Below the pieces are notes generated by a model that was not told where the DNA came from, did no database searches, and was given only the letters and a program-made list of their open reading frames with translations. A program made the translations under genes and the position numbers. Of a DNA stretch of 64,000 nucleotides, positions 15,415-26,539 are shown piece by piece (position 1 is the stretch's first letter; each line of letters begins with the position of its first letter). Origin of the DNA: Jaapia argillacea MUCL 33604 (Eukaryota; Basidiomycota; Agaricomycetes; Jaapiales; Jaapiaceae); assembly GCA_000697665.1 (NCBI GenBank), contig KL197717.1:1-64000 (forward strand). The letters run 5' to 3'.

Positions 15415-17545
15415 GAAACTTGCTTGGTTATGCTTGGTTGAGGTCGAAATGATTTGGTAGACGGATGAACATCGTATCGTAGCTGGCATCTCCCATTAAT
15501 CATGGCGGGAGGGTATACCAAAGCCGTTCTTAATACATTGTAATTCTTGGTTTTGTTTTCTCCCCGCATTTTGCTGTAGCTGGAATGAGGACCTTGAAGT
15601 AAATATGAACGGTCAGAGTGCACTTGATTCCGAACGAAACATTTGTGCTTTCACTTTCTTGAGCCTTATTTCTTGCATCTCTCCTCGTAGTCTTGGACGA
15701 CATCTCCTCTTCCAACGTGACCAACGCAAATGCCTATGCAGAATGGCAGACTACTAGTGCTTCAGTTGACCAGAAAGCAGAGATTAGCGGTAAACCTCAG
15801 ACGTCAGCAGCCAGCTTATGACATCAAAGAGGAGGTTGGAGAAGAATTGCCAGGATCCCAGAGTTGACTCGGTGGGGACCCTTTACACGACCAACAGGTC
15901 AATTCGGAGCCCTTCGGCAAGGACAAGCCTACCCTACTTGATTCGGAAATAGAGGACTTTCGCGCGGAGAGTACCCACTCAGAGGATGGGACACTAGTTT
16001 CTGAGCTATCGAAGATACCTGTAACCCCCCGACTCGCCTCGTGTTTCTTCCCATCCTACTGGAGTCTCAGCGACATACTTACCTCCTCACCCACGTTGAT
16101 GAAATTTCGCTCTGCAACCGTCCAGTCACTCGCCCTTCCTTTGTATCTCCGAGATCGTGGTGCCACAAATCGTTATCCATACCTGGTCAGAGGCATCATC
16201 AGTAAAATAAGGGAAACCTGATATGACCTTGTATGTCCCACGATTTATTTGGCAGGTTATGGTAAGCTCGCGACTCATCGTGAGGCGTTGCAAAGGGTTG
16301 TGTCTGATTGCGAAGAACTTCAAGGATTGTACGTGAATCGCGCTGCTGCGCAAACATTCTCCTCGACTCGCGAGATATTGCAATTTGATATCAACAGCGT
16401 GTGGGGCTTGCGAGCACCCCAGGAGCGTTCAAGTTGTCACACTTTGTCCCGCACACTTCGCTGCTGGAGCTGTTGCCCACTTGAAGCACATGAAACTCCG
16501 TAAGACCAAGTTGAAACAGTAATTGAATATCAATATGGTGGTACACCAATACCAGGGTGATCCTACTGTATTCTTCTACGGTGATGGGCATTCGTGAATT
16601 TCATCGAAGTCCACAAACAGCGGAGATCGGAGAGTCGGCATTGTCCAATGTCCGACTGCACGTGATGTGTGGTTGAAGTTCACCTGCGGAGATTCAATAT
16701 TCCTTGTCTTCTCTCTTCCTTCCTCCACTCTCGAATCATCCCCTTCCCTCGCTGAGGCTTGTCCACTTGAAACGGCCTTTTGTTGTTGATTCCCAACACC
16801 ATTTCAAGTTTGATCCTCCTGCACGGGTGCCGAGTGCGGAACAATCACTCCAGCGACGCTTTACATATGCAAGCCTCTGAACGCCGGAAATCTACTCGCT
16901 GGTATCTCCACCCTGTCTTTGATGCTGGTTTCTGGCTTCCTCCCGCTGCCTCAAGATGCCCCCTCCCCCCCATATATTTCGAGATTAGGTCGTCCCTCTG
17001 CCTCCTCAAGACAGCCCCTCTGGTTTCGGGCAGCCATTTTGCAAGGTCTCTCCGTACCGTATCAGTAGTCGGAATGGTGTCTCCTCTGCCTCATCAAGAT
17101 GGACCCTCTGGTTTCCAAAGCTATTGAGCATCCACCTTGTAGCGGTCACTCAAGCTCCCCGCTGTTCGGTGCCCTCCCTCTCCTCGTATTCCAACAGTCT
17201 ATGATACCTGCACAGGGCGTGCTGCTCCCCTCGCACATGTGGTTCAATGTGAGGATCGAGGCTCCGTTGGCCACTATTTATTGTTGGGTGGATCTGTAGT
17301 GCCCATCATGTATGGGGGAGGTGTTGCATATGTCGATCTACTTAGTTGTGAATCAATGTTTTTTTCTGGCTTTTATCCCTCCCCATCTCGATTCACAAGA
17401 AACAGCGTAGACCGAATGTAAAATAGATGGCAAATATTTCCACCCCACGAATGCCTTCCACACCGTTACAATGACTCGCACTCCATCACAATTGTTGCGA
17501 GGATTGTGAGAATGCCAACCAATTGTGAAAAGTGGCGTCGGGGTT
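15415..17545. other. No supported gene; degenerate stretch before the KDZ insertion
   Basis: Frames such as 16249-16503 (+) are open but match nothing I know. Near 16,990-17,115 a short sequence encoding roughly SPLPxQDGPSGF appears twice (CCTCTGCCTCCTCAAGA and CCTCTGCCTCATCAAGA), suggesting a small duplicated segment or an eroded gene. The region ends at the target-site duplication of the transposon. Confidence 0.35.
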
Positions 17546-17553
17546 TGAGACGT
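17546..17553. repeat. Left target-site duplication of KDZ element
   Basis: TGAGACGT directly abuts the left end. It matches the right copy at seven of eight positions; the single difference is C versus T. Confidence 0.85.
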
Positions 17554-17935
17554 CACCTCAACCTCACGTAATCATAGGCTAACTAGCCTTTACAAGTCCC
17601 CTGACTAGCCCAGGCTAACTAGCCTGGAAAGCGCTCCTGGCCTATACTGCCAGTAATTCCCTCAAATAGCGTTATATTGATTCCCTGTATAGTATACCTT
17701 GAGAACGCCGATATGGGCTGTGGCCTAGCTTGCCATCACCTTCTCCTTCGACTTGGGTAGCGTTGGCACCATCAAAGTTCTTTGCTGTCATCGGTGTCGC
17801 TTGCCCTACCCGCCTCTGCTGCCACCGGTGTTGTCGTCGCTGTGTCCAACAGTGACAATGACTGTTCCCCTCTACCTTGTCCAAAAAATTAGATCTTTCG
17901 CTTGTTCTTCTTGTATGATAGTGATACAATCAATA
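17554..17935 (+). repeat. Left terminal inverted repeat of KDZ element
   Basis: It pairs with 25321-25702 in reverse complement over about 380 bp, with roughly 16 differences by eye, nearly all C/T or G/A. It contains two copies of the near-palindrome AGGCTAACTAGCCT (17576-17589 and 17612-17625), 36 bp apart, with a partial ACTAGCC between them. These are good candidates for transposase-binding sites. Confidence 0.9.
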
Positions 17936-18177
17936 TGCACCATTCAGACCCTTTGATGAGTAACTAACCAGCCTTAAGTTGGCTCACTTCAACTTTGTTG
18001 TGAGTGATCACGAAATTGGGGGATACGACATTCGTGTTCCAGAGGGATAATGACAAGTAAATTAGATCTAATAAACATTATGGAGGTGACTAAGATGCCA
18101 GACATGAAAGGGAATCGGAGGCACGAGAGACAAAAATGATGGCATGTTTGTAGTGACAACTTGGATGGTCCCCCCCC

Positions 18178-19929
18178 CTAGACAACAGCATTCGGGGCAA
18201 TTGAAATGGCGAAAGTTGACATGAAAGCATCAGCCGGCCCAGCAGTTGACAAAGACGAAGATTGCAGGGTAGTCCTCCTCGGCCCTCGCTTCTGGCCCTT
18301 GTCTTTCCGTGTCTTTCGAGTCTTCTTTTGCAACTCCACCCCAACACCACCTGCACCTGAGACTGTGTTGACCACATCAGCCAATGGTGGTCCTTGCTGT
18401 TGTTTCTTCTTCTGCCTGCCTTGTTCCTCAGAAGAGGTACACTTTCGAGACGTCAAGGTCGACTGAGACGGAGATGGAGAAGGTCCAGGCTCATGAGAGC
18501 CAGGAGACCCCAGCTTGTTTGTTGTTGGACGAGGCATGGTGGTAGCAGAGGAGTCATCATCAGTTACGCGGGGTTCATCCGATGACTCTCCCAAAAGGCC
18601 GGAAGGATCCTCTGAGTCATTGGTGGGAGCCGTCTGCAAGTTGAGGTGGTCATCTGTCCACGCCTGATGCTCATCATCAGTCAGTTTGCGAAATCGTGTA
18701 GCTCCCGTCTTCCAGCTATGGATCAAGAGGTTAAGCTCGTTCAGTGAGCCGATGTCACTAGGACAGACGAATTTTGATAACGGCCAGTTCTCGACAATGA
18801 TCTTGAGAGGGAGAGTGATAGAGGTGTCGAAATTGATGTATATCATCCGAGGGATCTGCTGGCCAGCGATTGTACCTGCGAGGAGGGTGAGCAAAGGTGA
18901 CGAGATGGATGGGGGAAACTCACGAAGTTTTTCAAGGATGAGAATGCTCGCCTCAGATTGGAGGGCTAAGATCTTCTGGTTGTGAGTTTGGGCAAGCCCT
19001 GGGTGACGAGAATCAGCTTCTATGGATACAGAAACTAACTGGAATAGTACCTTGCATACCCGATACCATCGCAGCATCAAACTTGATTCCTACATCCATG
19101 ATATTGGTCCCGAGGCATGCTAGGAAGAATTGATTCATGCGGCTACTGGAGGTAAAGACCCAGGGATAGCCAAAGTGGTCGGCGGTGGGTCGTGCAGTGA
19201 ACAGCGCCAACTCAAGCCCTGTCCAGCTGTGCAGATCCTTCAGCTGGCAAATGAAGATTAGTCTCAGGCTTTCCGCTCGACTATGCAAAAGATAACTCAC
19301 CACCTTCTCCATGCTGGACAGCGTAGCACGAATGTCATGGAAAGAGCTTATGTGGGTATTGTGAGTGCTGGTCGCCTTAGCATTGCGCTGTGATTGGAGT
19401 TGGGTGAGCGTATCCTTGGTTGCCTCCTCATGTTCCTCCTTTGACATTGCTTTCCAACATAATGAGATCTCTGCTGTGAGCGCAGCAGACCCTTTCTTTG
19501 GCACGCCTTCAGGTAGGGCTGAACAAACATTAGTTTGCTGAACTCCTCTGAAAATCACAAAATCGCCATACCATTATTATATGCCTGAATCTCTTGAGAG
19601 AGAAAGGCATTCCAGCGGTTGGTTGACCTGCGTGCTTTAGAGGTTCGTGAAAGTTGCATGATCTCCTCGTAGTAATATGCCACGCTATGGCCTCCAAATG
19701 TCTCGTGGAGGCTTGCAGCTTCGTCCATGATGAGAGCTTTGGCACGTTGCAACGCCCTGTGATATGTAGCTCTCTGGGCCCTTCTCTTAGTTTGGCAATC
19801 TTCCTTCTCTGCTGGCGTGCATTTGTAAGCCCGGCGCCTGATACGCTGGTTGCTTGGATAATGGAGTTTTGTCGAGGCTGGTCGGAAAGGTCGGATCCTG
19901 ACCTGAGTGAACGAAGAGTCGTGTGCCAT
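18178..19929 (-). CDS. KDZ accessory protein with HMG-box-like domain
   Basis: The - strand start at 19929 (MAHDSSFTQVRIRPFRP) leads to a very basic stretch with QRIRRRAYKC and KEDCQTKRRAQRATYHRALQ. A segment spread over two exons follows: NRWNAFLSQEIQAYNN, then LTAEISLCWKAMSKEEHEEA. Its spacing (N-aromatic-F at the start, W then MSxEEx) resembles an HMG box. The middle has HSWTGLELALFTARPTADHF and VDNIxDVGIKFDAAMV-like residues; the last exon ends in a long Ser/Pro/Lys-rich tail (TSRKCTSSEEQGRQKKKQQQ) with a stop at 18178. Several introns of about 50-60 nt are needed. Similar basic proteins accompany KDZ transposases in basidiomycetes. The role is inferred as DNA binding or helping transposition. 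Confidence 0.65.
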
Positions 19930-20147
19930 TATTGATGATGTTCAGGATGATATAACCAGGAGGATGCTATGAGGGTAGGATACCTGAAAACAAGAGGACA
20001 TCTTGTATGAACCTCACGTGAGTGCACGTGCTCAAAAAACATAACATATGTTTTGAATTTATTGGAGAAGGTTCATGAAGTGAAAACTACATGCATGTAT
20101 ATAGAGAGTCTGTATCATTTTGATACGTCAAAGAGAACAAAGGGTCT

Positions 20148-21511
20148 TCAGAGCCTGGGGGGGAGCAAGTCATAAAGGTACAAAGCTTCCACAACTGGCA
20201 TTCCTGCACTAGCAAGAGAAGCAGCGAAATCCTCCGCTGTGTTTGTGTTCTGATACACAAATATGATGTGATTCAGGGCCTCAATGGTGTAACCAAGGGC
20301 ATCAACAAATGCATTAGCCCTGCGACCTAAGTCGGGACGGTACTCCCTTCGATTTGAACCAGCCTCAGCCTGATTGATAGTCCTCACAATCCCCGAAATC
20401 TCTCATATGTGGCTGAGAATGGGTGTAGAGGTAGATTGGTTGGAAAGAAGGGTGAGTGTACTGGTGAGGTTGGGGTTGGTGGTCAACAAGCGCATACCCA
20501 TATTGATGGAATTCTGTGTCGTGGTACGTTGAGGTGTTATAGCCACATGAGGGGCCATATTGCGCCGTGGGGTGCAGGGAATCGGAGCGACAATCTCAAT
20601 ATCGTCGTCACTGTCATGGCCATCAAGTCGAAGTGAAGCTAGAATGTGATGAGAACAGCAGGTTGGTGACCAATAGATAAGAATCTTACATATTGTTGGC
20701 ATTTGCGTGGGCCTGTTCCGACTGGGTGTTATTTGAGGAGCTATCGCAATGATGATCAGATGTTGAAGGGGACTTTTCCTTTCTTAGAATACATACTGCC
20801 TTCTGGTGTACCCGCCGTTCCCAAGGCTGTTGTCCTCGCACCTGACATTCTCACTGGCCATGAAGCCATTCTCGCTGATCCCAACCTCAGGGAAGAAACC
20901 TCTTTGAGTCCCAGAACTGGTGTCCTCAACCTATTTTCGAGCTCCTCCCTGTACTGCGCTTCACCTCTGAAGTCACGATGTTTCATCTTCAAGAGCATGC
21001 ACTCCACGGCAGCTGAGAACGTCGTTCGCTTATACCACCTTGGATTTTGAAAGCCGAAGAAGCAGCCATCAAGGTCTTGACTGTAAGTGGGATGTTGAGA
21101 GAGGATTATCGAAGACAAATTGTATAACTTACAAACGGCGATAGATCCCTGGATTCCTCCCGATGAGCACAGCATAGTATTCCCTCGCAGGGAGAGCTCT
21201 AGCCACAACTTCATTTGTGATGAAGCGTGCCACAATGTCCTCAGCATTCTGCCCATGTTCGATGCAGTGCTCTGCAATCGGTTGTAGCGCCTGGTGGATG
21301 CTGTCAGCTTCTGTTGATGTATATGTTCTGATTGCGAGGGGCCATCCAGACGTCGTCAGTTTACAAGACAGGTACGGCCTGAATGGTAAGGATCAGTATA
21401 TGTTGATCAATTGTATATTCCGGACTGACCGATTTTTCTCCTGATAGATGCCATTGTATTCTTTACCCAAAAGAACCCAGTAGCATTCCTCTGAGCTAGT
21501 GGCAGTCATAG
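20148..21511 (-). CDS. KDZ accessory protein with RNase H1 N-terminal/viroplasmin-like motifs
   Basis: Reading leftwards from about 21511, MTATSSEECYWVLLGKEYNG is followed by an intron and PYLSCKLTTSGWPLAIRTYT, IAEHCIEHGQNAEDIVARFI and ALPAREYYAVLIGRNPGIYR. The pattern xYxVLxGRxPGIY is the signature of the RNase H1 N-terminal (viroplasmin-like) fold, which binds RNA-DNA hybrids or dsRNA. A second half of that motif follows the next intron: FFGFQNPRWYKRTTFSAAVE and CMLLKMKHRDF. Later exons give a DDDIEIVAPIPCTP linker and a C-terminal domain with FVDALGYTIEALNHIIFVYQ and AGMPVVEALYLYDLLPPRL, stop at 20148. The catalytic RNase H domain is absent. The function inside the element is unknown. Confidence 0.6.
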
Positions 21512-21809
21512 TTGAAGTAGAGGAGTGAGGGAGCAATGGAGCAATGGACAGCAAGTGAGCGATGAATGGTTAGCCAGTGTGTGTTAGCCTCACTGGTCTG
21601 TTGAACCAACATGACGCTCGGCTATTCAGGTCTCTCACCCATCCCTCAAGCTCATTGACGTGTATCACCTCTCCCAACTCAATTTCCCCCTCTACACCAG
21701 GCCACCATTCCATCAACCCCCAAACCTATGCAGTATCAGCGACTCCCTCTATATTAGCATGCCAGCACTGTCCTCAAGACGGGGTGTCTCTGGTTCAATC
21801 CGAGTGTCA

Positions 21810-24800
21810 ATCCTGAACCAATCCCCTGCAGGTTCCTCCAGTGCTGTTGCTCGAGAGCTTCGAACAGAGACATTGTCACACCAGGCTGTCGAACATGCCA
21901 GGCGAATGGATGAAGAAGCTAATGTCCATAATCTTGCTGGTGAGATTCCTCGCTTTCCTCCCTCATTTAGTGTTGAAACTTATCCACTCCTCAAGGCCTA
22001 AGTGACGAGACTCGGTGCGCTATCTGGGACATGCAAGGGGACCACAGCGAGTCACATGAACCAATTGTTATTGATGAAGAAACTGCTCCAGCAGATGGAA
22101 TGGGTTTAGAGGCCTTGCCAGATCATATGTGCGAGGAAGAAAGTTTCGTCTATGCTATACGGGATATCACTGGTAGTTGGTAAGCCATTTACGTGGATCA
22201 GGACTCACTACAGGATACTCACCTACTTTCTTGACGCTAGATGGCAAGGGCGCTGGTACCGTGATTCAAGAACTTGGCGCCAACGTGTTCAGCGCCAACA
22301 AGCCAATTGGGCACCCCTCCTTGGGCCACTCACCACCACCTACATCACATGGAAGTATGGACAAGTCGAATCAGGACCCTCTCCTCCCAATCCGACCAAC
22401 CATTCCCCCACCAACTCTACCCCTCCTCCAAACGATCATACCCCAGATAGTCCCACTCCCTCTTCAACGGAGTATGATTTCAACATCAACGTCCTCGACA
22501 TCTACACCCTCCAGACGACAGCTTACATTCCACGATCAGCTAATGTTGTATCCATCTCCCTCGCTTTGGTGGCTGCCAGTTTTCTTGGAACGGGTCCTGA
22601 TAGTCTGGCGCTTGCAATCTCTCTCCGGGCCCTGGAGCTGCTCCGTCGAATCTGTCTTTGGAAGCCTTCATTCAGTATAGAAGCCTATGCAAAGCTACTC
22701 TGTGATTATTATATGGTAAGCTTTATTTTCAGTTATCCGTAATTTGCTAATATCTTTGCTGCTTCCTAGATGCCGTTTCGTACCAAGTATCGGACAATGT
22801 TGGCCGACGCCTTTGAAACCTACTTATTGATCTTACGGATGGTCGATGAACAAGTCCAGCAGGCGCTTGGTCAAGATACGCCCAATTGGCGTGCGTTGAA
22901 CGCATGCCCGCCATGTGGATATGAGGTAAATATTCTCCCAGCTACACTCTTTTATTCAGACAATATCTAACAGTCCTTTCAGCTTGAAGGGGAGCCCAAA
23001 ATGACCTTCCCGAGGATGATTTGCATCGACAGGAACAACTCACTCAAGCGGATGGCCCAACATCCCGATCATATGACTGGCGACCTGCGTACCTTCAACC
23101 ACGGAGATTACTTCCTGCCGCGAGACTTCGTCGACAAGTTCGCAGATGAAGTAAAGCAAATCAATGGTAGGACTGAGGAGGAGGACTTGGAGGGTGAGCC
23201 AGAAGCTGCCAAGGACGACATGCCTGACCCGCCTCTCAACCAAGTCCTTCCCTCTGAGGAAGGCAAGACTGTCGATTGTCATCGAAGATGGAAAGCCGCA
23301 GCTAAGGAGGAGAGGAAGCGAATGTGGGGTGTTTTCGAAGAGAGCAGGATATTCGCTTCTGCATGCCGCCATGGATTCATTCTTTGGATTGCAGATATGG
23401 TCCGAAGCGGTGAACTGTAAGATGCTTCCACACCCTTCCTGTTGATTATTCTTAGCTAACCCTGTCTTCAGATTTAAATACCCACTTGCCATGATTGCGA
23501 AGGCAATGGAGGTCTTTCGTCAACAGCTCCTTTGCAGCTACAACATCGGCTGTAGTTTCGGCACTACCATACTCAAAACCATCCTCAGAGAAGAATTCCA
23601 GGCATCTGGCTCCTGTTGCTGTGTGAATGCCTTCCATGGGTACGCGCATAACTGGCTCTGTCAACTTCAAAACCACCCAAATGTCATTGAAGGAATGGGC
23701 CTCGAAGACCTTGAAGACCTCGAGCGATTTTTCTCCCACTCAAACCAACTGGCATCTGTCACACGATATGCATCTGTCTTTTGCCAAGGCATGTTCATCC
23801 ACATGCTTTGCCAGCAGTGGGATGACGACAAATACCTCAACCTCGGCTCAATGTTATTCAACAATATGGTGTAAGCCCTCGACATTGTCAATACGGAGAC
23901 CATCGCCATGGAAGAAGCCATGTGGTCCTTAGGTATTCAAGAAGGGGATCTCAAGCGCTGGCAACTAGAAGAAACCTGCTATTTCGAGACTCTAGGCTCG
24001 GAGCCAGAGTATGATGTATATGCCATTGCGTACGTTGAATCATTCCAGAAGCTTCGTGATGTAACGTAAGTCAGGTTCCGCTCACTATGACATTCTGATG
24101 AAGCTCACGAACATAAAGTTCACGATGTGAGAGCACGTCAGCTCGCTTTTTCAGCACAACTCCCCACGATTATCAATTTGTCCCATCGTCAGTGCCAGTA
24201 ACTGGGTCGTCCTCAAGAGAACCTTACAGCCAAATGGCCTCTCAAACTTGGCACCTAGAGACGACACGGCAACGCCTCCAAGAACAGCAAGACCGCCTCG
24301 AAAATGATCTCCAAACCATGGAGCTCAAGATGGGCATTGGAATTCGCTGGGAGCCATCCTCACCGGAATACAAGAAAACAGTGGAATACATGTCAAAGCG
24401 GAAGTACCACCAAGCCCTCCACCACCTCCAGAAGCTCGTAATCCAGCGGCTATTCGAGCTCCATTGGTTGAACCTTGCTCAAACTGGTGAGTATCTATTT
24501 CGCCTGTTAACATGATATTGGTGGTGATATTCCTCTCATTCAAGCATATCGTATGCGAAGCCACATCGCAAAATCTCTCCAGGCCCGCTGTAAAGCAATA
24601 CGAAATGTGGTCACCTCATACAATGAAGCTGCAGCAGCCCTGAACCCCCCTCGTCCTCACCTTGACTGGTCACAAGTGTCTCACTATCAATTTCTAGATG
24701 AATTCAACCTCCTTCGAGACACTGAGCTCAATGTGCGACAACGTCGCTGGGCTGAGCCGGCTGTCCGCGCCATGATGAAACAGTCCCTGCAAATCAAAAG

Positions 24801-25236
24801 AGCCCACGAGGAGCTCCTGCGCTGCAACATCGAAATCCGCCGCCTCCATACTTCAATCCGGGATGAGTACATTCTCTTCAAGACCACCATCACACAGCTT
24901 GAGCGTGATGCGAGCCCTTCACTCGGCGCTGTCCGTGAATACTGCATTCGACGACTGCATGTGAACGCAGTCATCCTCGCACGAATCAATCAAGCATACT
25001 CACTCCCCGGTTTCAGTGGTGTAAAGGGTCCTGGTGTTTGGAAGGGAACCATGGCTCCTGTGGTGGGACTGAGTACTGATGGAGACATCGGGGTGCAGTT
25101 GGGTGAGTTTGGGTCGCCGTTGGGTGGAGATGCCGAGGATGAGGATGCCGATGATGATGGTCTCGAGGAGGATGATGAGTTGCAAGGGGACATTGGGGGT
25201 CTTGTGGAGTACCTAGTTGAGATGCGATTGCAATAG
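21810..25236 (+). CDS. KDZ transposase (interrupted)
   Basis: Family landmarks in order: SWxGRWYRDSRTWRQR-type start near 22,240, WAPLLGPLTTTYITWKYG, DIYTLQTTAYIPRSANVV, KPSFSIEAYAKLLCDYYM, the knuckle CPPCGYELEGEPKMTF (across an intron), ICIDRNNSLKRM with the first catalytic Asp, YNIGCSFG at 23,539, VNAFHGYAHNWLCQL, GLEDLEDLERFFSHSN with the Glu region, SLGIQEGDLKRWQLEE, and a long coiled-coil C-terminus ending VEYLVEMRLQ. Two defects are visible: the usual YDIGC Asp is Asn here (AAC at 23542-23544), and TAA at 23872-23874 interrupts a frame that clearly continues as ALDIVNTETIAMEEA. Both fit transition mutations. The exact N-terminus, somewhere between 21.66 and 22.15 kb, is uncertain. Confidence 0.85.
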
Positions 25237-25320
25237 GCATGGGTCCTCCCGTATGAATTACTTCTTGTAGTTGCAACATAGATTTCATAAGGCAATGTCA
25301 GAATCATATTTTCGAATGCA

Positions 25321-25702
25321 CACTGATTGTATCACTATCATACAAGAAGAACGAGCGAAAGATCTAATTTTTTGGACAAGGTAGAGGGGAACAGTCGTTG
25401 TCACTGTCGGACACAGCAACGACGACACTGGTGGCAGCAGAGGCGGGTAGGGCAAGCGACACTGATGACAGCGAAGAACTTTGATGGTGCCAACGCTACC
25501 TGAGTCGAAGGAGAAGATGATGGCGAGCTAGGCCACAGCCCATATCGGCGTTCTCAAGGTATACTATACAGGGAATCGATATAACACTATTTGAGGGAAT
25601 TACTGGCAGTATAGGCCAGGAGTGCTTTCCAGGCTAGTTAGCCTGGGCTAGTCAGGGGACTTGTAAAGGCTAGTTAGCCTATGATTACATGAGGTTGAGG
25701 TG
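25321..25702 (-). repeat. Right terminal inverted repeat of KDZ element
   Basis: Reverse complement of the left repeat. It carries the same two AGGCTAACTAGCCT palindromes near the outer end. Identity falls away abruptly beyond GATACAATCA at the inner edge. Confidence 0.9.
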
Positions 25703-25710
25703 TGAGATGT
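25703..25710. repeat. Right target-site duplication of KDZ element
   Basis: TGAGATGT directly follows the inverted repeat and matches TGAGACGT on the left side except for one transition. Confidence 0.85.
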
Positions 25711-26341
25711 TGCGACTGGTCGCAATTCAAGCTGCAATCTTGCAGCGGATCGGACCGCTCGTGGTAGGTTGTGACGCTCGCAGGCACCTTCTAACTCGTT
25801 GCCAGGTTCTCCCTTTTTTATTGATGATCTTCTGACTTGTCATTTAACAATTTTAGCTGGGGCAGTTTTGGCCCTGAGTGTGTGGTGGCAGTGTATGGTG
25901 TTTGCCCGTTTAGAGGAAACAAAGATCGTTTGATCGATCGACGTTTGAGGACGTTTGGGAGTTGGACTCCTGGGGTGCTGTTGGCTGCCAATGAGCGGAT
26001 GGGCGGATGGACCGGTACCAGTTGTAGTTGTGGGTAATCTTTTTCAGTCACTGCACCGTTGACGCGCTGACGGCTGTGAAGGTATCTATCATGTCGCAAT
26101 GGACTTCACACGGCCAACTCATCCCCTGGCAACCGAACGAGCCATCGAGAATAACGGAACAGTACTCGATCGCGTCCTGTCACAATCATGTGGAGTTGTG
26201 GGTGAGACTCGCAGCCTGGGGGCTTTTGAACCATACAGGGGAAGTGGATATGGTCTGCTTATAAACTCTTGACATACCTATTTAGTGTCAGGGTATGACT
26301 CTGAAGGCTGTCTGGGGAGGCTGCAAGAAACGAATCCCGTC
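25711..26341. other. Intergenic region between KDZ element and flavoprotein gene
   Basis: A + frame from 26089 (MSQWTSHGQLIPWQPNEPSR...) is open for about 58 codons, but no domain or splice path connects it to the flavoprotein. Nothing else was recognised. Confidence 0.4.
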
Positions 26342-26470
26342 TAACCTTTGTCATTGGTGGAGAATGAGGTAAGCGAAGAAAGAACCGTCCAATCCTTCTC
26401 TAGTATAAGATTGGACACTGATCAAAGATCGATGCCGACTGACATGAGGCCAGGAGACTGCCGAAATCCA
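26342..26470 (+). promoter_or_regulatory. Putative promoter of flavoprotein gene, shared with 38,888 repeat
   Basis: It starts AACCTTTGTCATTGGTGGAG and contains AGTATAAGATTGGACA at about 26,402, a plausible TATA element roughly 140 bp before the start codon. A homologous segment (AACCTTCGTCATTGGCGGAG ... AGTATAAGATTAGACA ... ATGxGxxxGGGAGACxGCC) occurs once more at 38,888-39,012, just after the LodA-like gene. The order of conserved blocks is the same in both. Confidence 0.5.
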
Positions 26471-26539
26471 ACTATAGGATACTTATGTGCACATAGCATT
26501 CCTTCCACTGGCATCTGTACTTCGACCTGCCATCTGGCC

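Larger units (their letters stand above)
17554..25702 (+). mobile_element. KDZ-superfamily DNA transposon, full length with TIRs and TSD
   Basis: The 8,149-bp unit starts CACCTCAACCTCACGTAATC and ends with the inverted equivalent. It has imperfect terminal inverted repeats of about 380 bp, and TGAGACGT / TGAGATGT lie immediately outside as an 8-bp target-site duplication with one mismatch. Cargo, left to right: an HMG-box-like accessory gene (-), an RNase H1-N/viroplasmin-like gene (-) and the transposase (+). KDZ (Kyakuja-Dileera-Zisupton) elements are abundant in basidiomycetes, and Zisupton-type elements are known to make 8-bp duplications. The transposase has a substituted catalytic residue and an in-frame stop, so the copy is probably inactive. 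The mismatches between the repeats and in the duplication imply a moderately old insertion. Confidence 0.93.

Noticed and set aside
17554-25702. Retroelement interpretation of the 8-kb unit because of the RNase H1-like domain
   Set aside because: The end repeats are inverted rather than direct, there is no reverse transcriptase, the flanking duplication is 8 bp and the main gene is a KDZ transposase.
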